Notes under the pieces: model-generated | Told to the model about the DNA's origin: nothing | The model's input: the letters and a program-made list of their open reading frames with translations, nothing else | The model's database searches: none | Assembly: GCA_045614505.1 (NCBI GenBank) | Contig: JAZLDA010000091.1 | Coordinates: 1-29,847, forward strand | DNA length: 29,847 nt | Reading direction: 5' to 3' | Origin: SIG607 sp045614505 | GTDB taxonomy: Bacteria > Bacillota > Clostridia > Oscillospirales > Acutalibacteraceae | Position numbers and translations under genes: made by a program | In this document: piece by piece, positions 25,644-29,847 of the stretch | Layout: each line of letters starts with the position of its first letter | Numbering within the stretch: position 1 is the stretch's first letter

Positions 25644-26993
25644 ATGTTAAAAAGAATCATAACTATTCTTCTCTGTGTGGCAATGCTGCTTTCTGTGTGT
25701 GCGCTTGCCGGCTGTGGAGATAAGGGTGGCAAAAAAACCGGCATTACGGGTTCTCAATCCGACGCAAATAACGATGAAGAATACTTCCTCGATATGCCTA
25801 CAGAGCTTCGCGGAACCACCGTTAAGTTTGCTACATGGATTGATCACACTAAAACCGATACAGCAATGTGCCTTGAAGGATTTGAAACAACAACCGGTAT
25901 GGATATCGAGCTTGTTCAGGTTAACCAAGCTGACTACATCAATAAGCTTATTGGTCTTATCGGTTCAGACCAGGCTCCCGACGTTATTGTAGAAAACGGC
26001 GACTTCCCCAGAACCCTTAATGTTCTTATGCCTCTTGAGGTTGAGACCACAGGTCTTGATGTTACTGACCCCTTCTGGAATCAGGATATCGTTAAGCTCT
26101 TCACCGTTGGTAAATATTCTTATCTCGTAGACGGTAAGAATTCTTCCTGGAATATGGCAGGCGGTATGACATACTTCAACAAGACCATTCTTGCAGAAAA
26201 CGGTATTCTTACCCCTTCCGAGCTCGCTGATCAGAACAACTGGAATGTTGATTCTATGTGGAATCTTATGGGACAGATTAAGTCTGCTTGCGGCTTCTCT
26301 CGTCCCGGAACCACTATTGCTATCGAACCTTGGCTCAATATGTACGGCGGAAATCAGATAAGCTGGAATACTGAGACCGACACCTTCTCTACCACTATTA
26401 AGTCTGAAAATGTACGCAAGGCACTTGACTACCTTATGAAGGGTCAGGAGGCAGGTCTTCTGAAGGTTGTTACCAATCACGATGATGACCTTTCTACAGG
26501 TAACATCGCTCTTCAGATATGCGGTGCTTACGGTCTGAGAAAGAGCCCCGGTTGGTTCTACGAAATGGATATTGATGACCTCGGCTTCGAGGTTCTCCCC
26601 AAGCTTAACGCATCTGACGAGAACTATCCCTACAACTGCGCTACCCGTGCTTACGGTATCAGCAAGGGCTCCAAGAACCCCAAGGGCGCTGCATACTTCC
26701 TGCGTTACTTCCTCAATGAAGCTCATTATGATATAAATGAGATCTTCAAGAACGAAGAAGCTAAAGAGATGTATTATCATCTTCGTGAGAATTCGAATTA
26801 TGCCAATGCTCCTTTCACAATAGGTGTTGGTCGTGTAACCGATCCCACATATCAGGAAATTACTATGCTTAAGGACCTTTTTGCAGGTACTTCTGCTCAG
26901 GTATCTGTTAACCTTGACAAATCCTATAATATGTGTGAAGGCTCTGTAGCTTCTGCTAACAAGCTTGTTGCAGATGTCATTGCAGCTCAGTAA
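25644..26993 (+). CDS. ABC transporter extracellular solute-binding lipoprotein (family 1), copy 2
   Basis: A 449-residue paralogue of the preceding gene. AAAAGGAG (25627-25634) lies 9 nt before the start. The signal peptide ends CALAGC (C24 lipidated). Long blocks are identical to copy 1 (for example LRGTTVKFATWIDH, LIGLIGSDQAPDV, LQICGAYGLRK, KGAAYFLRYFLNEAHYD). Differences cluster in scattered places, for example VDVYEFPRS versus VENGDFPRT, SWNLAGHLTYF versus SWNMAGGMTYF, and AFDSWISM versus AIEPWLNM. These may line the ligand site, so the copies may differ in substrate; that is inference. It has its own promoter and terminator and no transporter partner nearby. A long antisense frame (25965-27047) over it is a codon-bias shadow. 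Confidence 0.88.
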   Translation: MLKRIITILLCVAMLLSVCALAGCGDKGGKKTGITGSQSDANNDEEYFLDMPTELRGTTVKFATWIDHTKTDTAMCLEGFETTTGMDIELVQVNQADYINKLIGLIGSDQAPDVIVENGDFPRTLNVLMPLEVETTGLDVTDPFWNQDIVKLFTVGKYSYLVDGKNSSWNMAGGMTYFNKTILAENGILTPSELADQNNWNVDSMWNLMGQIKSACGFSRPGTTIAIEPWLNMYGGNQISWNTETDTFSTTIKSENVRKALDYLMKGQEAGLLKVVTNHDDDLSTGNIALQICGAYGLRKSPGWFYEMDIDDLGFEVLPKLNASDENYPYNCATRAYGISKGSKNPKGAAYFLRYFLNEAHYDINEIFKNEEAKEMYYHLRENSNYANAPFTIGVGRVTDPTYQEITMLKDLFAGTSAQVSVNLDKSYNMCEGSVASANKLVADVIAAQ

Positions 26994-27020
26994 TTTTCTT
27001 CCCGATAAAGTTACAAAAAT

Positions 27021-27058
27021 GTAAAAACAAGATGCACTTCGGTGCATCTTGTTTTTAC
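27021..27058 (+). terminator. Intrinsic terminator after solute-binding protein copy 2
   Basis: Perfect 17-bp stem: GTAAAAACAAGATGCAC (27021-27037) with its complement at 27042-27058, closed by a stable C(TTCG)G tetraloop. The T-run lies in the distal part of the 3' arm. Confidence 0.88.
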
Positions 27059-27157
27059 ACGATATGATATTAAAATTTTATTTCAATCTGTTTTTTGTGG
27101 GTGAATTTGCAGTTTTCAGAGCTGCTATCAAAAAAATAAAAATTTTTTAAAAAACTA

Positions 27158-27186
27158 TTGCATTTTCGGTTTCTTTGTGGTATAGT
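27158..27186 (+). promoter_or_regulatory. Promoter of the small peptide gene
   Basis: TTGCAT (27158-27163), a 17-nt spacer and TATAGT (27181-27186), about 43 nt before the start at 27229. Confidence 0.6.
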
Positions 27187-27228
27187 TATTGTGTAATTGG
27201 TAGATTTGTCTCTTTTGGAGGTATTATA

Positions 27229-27369
27229 ATGAAGAAAGAATACATTCGTCCCGAACTTAATGTGTTGTCTTTAATTGTTGAAGATAATACCAATGACCTT
27301 AGCCTCGTTCCGCAGAAAGACGATAATCGTTTATCTATAGGAGACCTTATTGGTGACCTTTTCGGTTAA
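27229..27369 (+). CDS. Small peptide, 46 residues, unknown function
   Basis: The frame opens at 27175, but GGAGGT (27217-27222) sets the start at the ATG at 27229. The peptide begins MKKEYIRPELNVLSL, continues with an acidic stretch, EDNTND, and ends IGDLIGDLFG. It has no Cys, no signal peptide and no membrane segment. A dedicated promoter and a good ribosome binding site argue that it is real. The opening M-K-K-x-Y-x-x-P-x-L is reminiscent of leaders of some ribosomally made peptides and of many short uncharacterised peptides in anaerobes, but no maturation enzyme is present here, so no function is assigned. It converges on the AraC-type gene with a 9-nt gap between stops and no terminator between them. 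Confidence 0.6.
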   Translation: MKKEYIRPELNVLSLIVEDNTNDLSLVPQKDDNRLSIGDLIGDLFG

Positions 27370-27378
27370 TGTCTCTTG

Positions 27379-28263
27379 TTAACTGTTGCCAGAAAAGTTT
27401 TTGATCAAGCTACTTACTGACCTTTGATATTCCATAGGGGTCATGTTGGTGGCTTGTTTAAATCTTCTGCAAAAGTAATGAATACTGGAAAATTGCAGCA
27501 TATCCGAAATTTCGGTTATGCTGTATTTTTTTTCGCGTAACATTTTTTTTGCCGCGCTTATTCTCCGCTTGTTGTAATATTCCATTGCTCCGCATCCGAG
27601 ACTTTCGCGGAACATTTTTTTAAGCACGGTTTTGCTCATAGAAAAATGCAGGCATAAATCCTCAAATCTCAGCGGTTCAAAAAGGTGCGAGTCGATATAA
27701 TCACATATTTCCTGCATCTGCAAAAGGGCAGGGGCATAGGAAAATACTTTCTGTTCCGCGTCCTGCAGACGTATCAGCTCTATAAGTAAGAGCTCTATTG
27801 TGTTTTTGATGCATTGAGCGGCGCCGAAAACGGCATTTTCCGACGGATGCAATTTTTCGGTATAAACATCGTTAAGGGGGTCGCTGAAGGCGTTCTTGCC
27901 CTCGTCGATTATATTAGACAGCAGGTGCTTTTGGTGCGTGTCGCATTTAATAGGTTTTCCTGCAATTGAGAAAAGCTCTCTGCAATCGCTGGAAAAGGAA
28001 AAAACAATGGCGTTGGCGGTGCTGCCGTTGCAGGCGATGCTGTGGAACTCAAGGGGACGATGCAAAAAGAATTCACCCTGCTTCATTATTATTTTCTCCG
28101 TTCCTGCGGTAATTGTGACTTCTCCTGCATCAACATAGACTGCCTCCCAGAAATCGTGAAGCTCTCCGGGAAAATCGAAGTCGATTACATATTCAAAATA
28201 ATGTATTGTATATATCTTTTCTACGGTGAGACTGGGAGTAATAATTGTACCTGTATAGTTCAT
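27379..28263 (-). CDS. AraC-family transcriptional regulator
   Basis: The frame opens at 28368 on the minus strand, but AAGGAG (28276-28271) lies 7 nt before the ATG at 28263, giving 294 residues. The N-terminal cupin-like sensing domain (about 20-115) has FWEAVYVDAGEVTITAG and MKQGEFFLHRPLEFHSI. The C-terminal two-helix-turn-helix DNA-binding domain (about 190-285) has FEDLCLHFSMSKTVLKKMF, then AAKKMLREKKYSITEISDML and the family signature FCRRFKQATNMTPMEYQ. It is divergent from the NahK-like kinase gene, so it most likely controls that gene and perhaps itself in response to a sugar or amino sugar. The ligand is unknown. Confidence 0.9.
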   Translation of the reverse strand: MNYTGTIITPSLTVEKIYTIHYFEYVIDFDFPGELHDFWEAVYVDAGEVTITAGTEKIIMKQGEFFLHRPLEFHSIACNGSTANAIVFSFSSDCRELFSIAGKPIKCDTHQKHLLSNIIDEGKNAFSDPLNDVYTEKLHPSENAVFGAAQCIKNTIELLLIELIRLQDAEQKVFSYAPALLQMQEICDYIDSHLFEPLRFEDLCLHFSMSKTVLKKMFRESLGCGAMEYYNKRRISAAKKMLREKKYSITEISDMLQFSSIHYFCRRFKQATNMTPMEYQRSVSSLIKNFSGNS

Positions 28264-28294
28264 TTCTTTTCTCCTTATAACGGTTCTTTTAATC

Positions 28295-28303
28295 ATTATA
28301 ACA
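28295..28303 (-). promoter_or_regulatory. Extended -10 promoter of the AraC-type gene (minus strand)
   Basis: TGTTATAAT read on the minus strand (28303-28295) fits an extended -10. No good -35 is visible, consistent with a promoter needing an activator or relying on the TGn motif. Confidence 0.5.
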
Positions 28304-28354
28304 TATAAATGAAAAAAATGCGACCAAAAATGCAAATATTTTTTAAAAAACCTG

Positions 28355-28363
28355 TGATATAAT
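28355..28363 (+). promoter_or_regulatory. Extended -10 promoter of the kinase gene
   Basis: TGATATAAT (28355-28363) is an extended -10 without a recognisable -35. The start of transcription should be near 28370. This suggests activation by the divergent AraC-type regulator. Confidence 0.55.
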
Positions 28364-28370
28364 TGCAAAT

Positions 28371-28386
28371 GTCAGAAAAATCTGAC
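28371..28386 (+). promoter_or_regulatory. Inverted repeat at the kinase transcription start
   Basis: GTCAGA (28371-28376), an AAAA spacer and TCTGAC (28381-28386) form a perfect inverted repeat right after the -10. It may be an operator or a small 5'-leader hairpin. Confidence 0.5.
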
Positions 28387-28413
28387 CCAAAAAGATAAAC
28401 GGAGGAATTAAAT

Positions 28414-29499
28414 ATGAGTTACCGTGCAGAAGATATAGCAAAGCTCTTCGCCCTGGACGGCGAACCTATGATTGCGGTGCCCTTTGGACATGGCCATATT
28501 AACGACACCTATTTTGTGGAAACTTCCCGTGCAAGAAAGTATATTTTACAGCGTGTTAACAGCACTATATTCAGAGATGTTGATGGGCTTATGAATAACA
28601 TTATTCTTGTTACATCGCATATCCGTCAGAAGGTTGCGCAGTGTGGTGGAGACCCACTGAGAGAATGTCTTTCTGTTGTCGATACCAAAGACGGCCAGCG
28701 TTATATAAGAGTTGATGACTGTTTCTGGCGTTGCTACATATATATAGATAACGCTATTACCATGCAGACCGCCGAGACCCCGGAGCTATTCCGCGCTGCA
28801 GGTCAGGCTTTCGGTATGTTCCAGCGTCAGCTTTCAGACTTCCCTGCAGAAAAGCTTTGTGAAGTTATTCCCGATTTTCATAACACACCTGTGCGCTACA
28901 AGAATTTTTTAAAGGCGTGGGAAGCAGATTCTTGCGGCCTTGCTAATAATGCAAGAGAGGAAATCCTCTTTGTAAGAGAGCACGCCGACCTTTGCTCACT
29001 ACTCACTGATAAGCTCGAATCCGGTGTTCTTCCTCTTCGCGTTACTCATAATGATACTAAAATCAACAACGTGATGCTTAACCGCTCAAACGGTAAGCCT
29101 CTTGCGGTAATTGACCTTGACACCGTTATGCCCGGTCTTTCCGCCTACGACTTCGGTGACAGCATCAGAAGCGGCGCAACCTTGGCTGCAGAGGATGAAC
29201 CTGATATCGCAAAGGTGCAGTTTGATACCCACCTCTTTAAGATGTATGCCGAGGGATTTCTTGGCGAATGCGCCGAAGCCTTCTCAAAGGAAGAGGTTCT
29301 GTCTCTCTACACCGGTTCTGTGCTCATGACCTTTGAATGCGGTATGCGCTTCCTCACCGACTATCTCGAGGGAAGCACCTACTTTAAGACTGCATACCCC
29401 GAGCATAACCTTGTTCGTTGCCGAACTCAGTTCGAGCTGGTAAAACAGATGCTGGCAAAAGAAAAAGAACTGAAAGACATACTTTTATCATACTGTTGA
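28414..29499 (+). CDS. nahK: N-acetylhexosamine 1-kinase (NahK-like, APH fold)
   Basis: A 361-residue phosphotransferase of the aminoglycoside-phosphotransferase fold. The start has CGGAGGAA about 8 nt upstream. The catalytic loop is THNDTKINN (211-219; D214 as base, N218/N219 region for metal), and the metal-binding motif is VIDLDTVMPG (232-241; D234/D236). The motifs HNDTKINN and DLDTVMPG, the length (NahK of Bifidobacterium is about 360) and the opening FGHGHINDTYFV fit the NahK group better than antibiotic-resistance kinases. NahK makes GlcNAc-1-P or GalNAc-1-P from free N-acetylhexosamines with ATP, feeding salvage of mucin- or chitin-type sugars. No lacto-N-biose phosphorylase or epimerase is next to it, so the exact sugar is uncertain. 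The divergent AraC-type gene probably regulates it. Confidence 0.8.
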   Translation: MSYRAEDIAKLFALDGEPMIAVPFGHGHINDTYFVETSRARKYILQRVNSTIFRDVDGLMNNIILVTSHIRQKVAQCGGDPLRECLSVVDTKDGQRYIRVDDCFWRCYIYIDNAITMQTAETPELFRAAGQAFGMFQRQLSDFPAEKLCEVIPDFHNTPVRYKNFLKAWEADSCGLANNAREEILFVREHADLCSLLTDKLESGVLPLRVTHNDTKINNVMLNRSNGKPLAVIDLDTVMPGLSAYDFGDSIRSGATLAAEDEPDIAKVQFDTHLFKMYAEGFLGECAEAFSKEEVLSLYTGSVLMTFECGMRFLTDYLEGSTYFKTAYPEHNLVRCRTQFELVKQMLAKEKELKDILLSYC

Positions 29500-29505
29500 T
29501 TATGA

Positions 29506-29552
29506 AGTGGTGCTCTTAACGGAGCACCACTACTATATATAGTGGTGTTTTT
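29506..29552 (+). terminator. Terminator with an alternative, mutually exclusive hairpin
   Basis: Arm A AGTGGTGCTC (29506-29515) pairs with arm B GAGCACCACT (29522-29531). Arm B can instead pair with arm C through CACCACTA (29525-29532) and TAGTGGTG (29540-29547). Five T follow arm C, so B:C is the terminator form and A:B the competing form. Confidence 0.75.
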
Positions 29553-29591
29553 ATGAACCTTTAAAAGTTTTGAAAAAATCTAAAAAAAGTG

Positions 29592-29620
29592 TTGACAAGC
29601 GAGGATAAATGTAGTATAAC
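29592..29620 (+). promoter_or_regulatory. rRNA-type promoter P1
   Basis: Consensus TTGACA (29592-29597), a 17-nt spacer and TATAAC (29615-29620). It is followed by AAGCTGTCC (29625-29633) and a small hairpin CTGTCC/GGGCAG. Confidence 0.85.
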
Positions 29621-29691
29621 AATAAAGCTGTCCGAAAAAAGGGCAGAGAAAAAACCGCAAAAAAATCTTTTAAAAAAGATGAAAAAAGTTC

Positions 29692-29720
29692 TTGACAAAG
29701 GATTTATGTTGTGGTAGAAT
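29692..29720 (+). promoter_or_regulatory. rRNA-type promoter P2
   Basis: Consensus TTGACA (29692-29697), a 17-nt spacer and TAGAAT (29715-29720), then AAGCTGTCC (29725-29733) and a CACC/GGTG hairpin. Every element is exactly 100 nt downstream of its P1 counterpart. Confidence 0.88.
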
Positions 29721-29847
29721 GTATAAGCTGTCCACCGAAAAGGTGAGCAGAACGGACCTTGAAAATTAAACAACGACAAACAAAAAAGGACCCGACGATT
29801 CTTATTGAATAAGTAATCAAGGACAAAGAACAATACGCCAGTATTGT
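29721..29847 (+). other. Leader of a probable rRNA operon (16S gene expected just past the window)
   Basis: After P2 the sequence contains GACCTTGAAAATTAAACAA (29756-29774), close to the conserved leader found before 16S rRNA genes in Firmicutes. A perfect hairpin ACAATAC (29830-29836) with GTATTGT (29841-29847), loop GCCA, ends exactly at the window edge. There is no open reading frame of note. The 16S sequence itself is not visible, so the identity of the operon is inference. The gene-free stretch 29,500-29,847 is fully accounted for by this leader, the two promoters and the terminator. Confidence 0.75.

Noticed and set aside
25965..27047. Long minus-strand open frame (360 codons) opposite solute-binding protein copy 2
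   Set aside because: It lies entirely across a well-supported gene and its terminator, is not recognisable as a protein family, and is explained by codon bias; a similar antisense frame covers copy 1.
27229..27369. Lasso-peptide precursor
   Set aside because: The leader pattern is only partly similar, there is no conserved Thr near a cleavage site followed by a ring-forming Gly and acidic residue at proper spacing, and no B or C enzyme gene is nearby.
28414..29499. Reading the kinase as an aminoglycoside resistance enzyme
   Set aside because: The fold is shared, but length, the HNDTKINN and DLDTVMPG motifs and the sugar-regulator neighbour fit N-acetylhexosamine kinases better.

Overview
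This window looks like the chromosome of an anaerobic, polysaccharide-degrading Clostridia-type Firmicute (Oscillospirales/Lachnospirales-like), probably from a gut, rumen or digester. Support for this: strong AGGAGG-type ribosome binding sites, Gram-positive lipoproteins and C-terminal membrane anchors instead of outer-membrane proteins, a cohesin domain, the pth-mfd gene pair, a cobalamin riboswitch in front of an ECF-type S component, and an rRNA-operon promoter region of Firmicutes style at the right edge. Species assignment is inference; no rRNA sequence is inside the window.

Left part (1-15,940) is a cell-surface glycan block. It holds the 3' end of a cysteine-repeat surface protein, a membrane-tethered cohesin protein, a giant secreted GH16-family enzyme (about 2200 residues, seven jelly-roll-like modules alternating with six InlB/Listeria-Bacteroides repeats), and a two-gene operon. 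That operon encodes a 1686-residue membrane-anchored protein of the same modular build but without a catalytic domain, followed by a GH16 lipoprotein. Together they read as a surface system that binds and cuts a beta-glucan-like or related polysaccharide. The substrate cannot be named from sequence.

Middle part (15,945-23,850) is mostly housekeeping: a B12-riboswitch-controlled pair (DUF4430 lipoprotein and ECF S component, probably cobalamin or corrinoid uptake), a convergent polysaccharide deacetylase with Ig-like domains, and the pth-mfd pair followed by a PrsA/SurA-like lipoprotein.

Right part (24,019-29,847) holds two tandemly duplicated ABC solute-binding lipoproteins, each with its own near-identical promoter and its own terminator and with no permease or ATPase genes nearby; a 46-residue peptide gene; an AraC-type regulator divergent from an N-acetylhexosamine 1-kinase (NahK-like); and two tandem strong promoters exactly 100 nt apart, followed by a leader typical of an rRNA operon whose 16S gene should begin just past the window.

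Several reading frames open upstream of their likely start codons. Starts were moved to 2105, 8938, 16274, 16680, 18618, 24085, 27229 and 28263 (minus strand) on the basis of Shine-Dalgarno placement, homologous starts or reading-frame logic. No tRNA, CRISPR array, insertion sequence or phage gene was seen.
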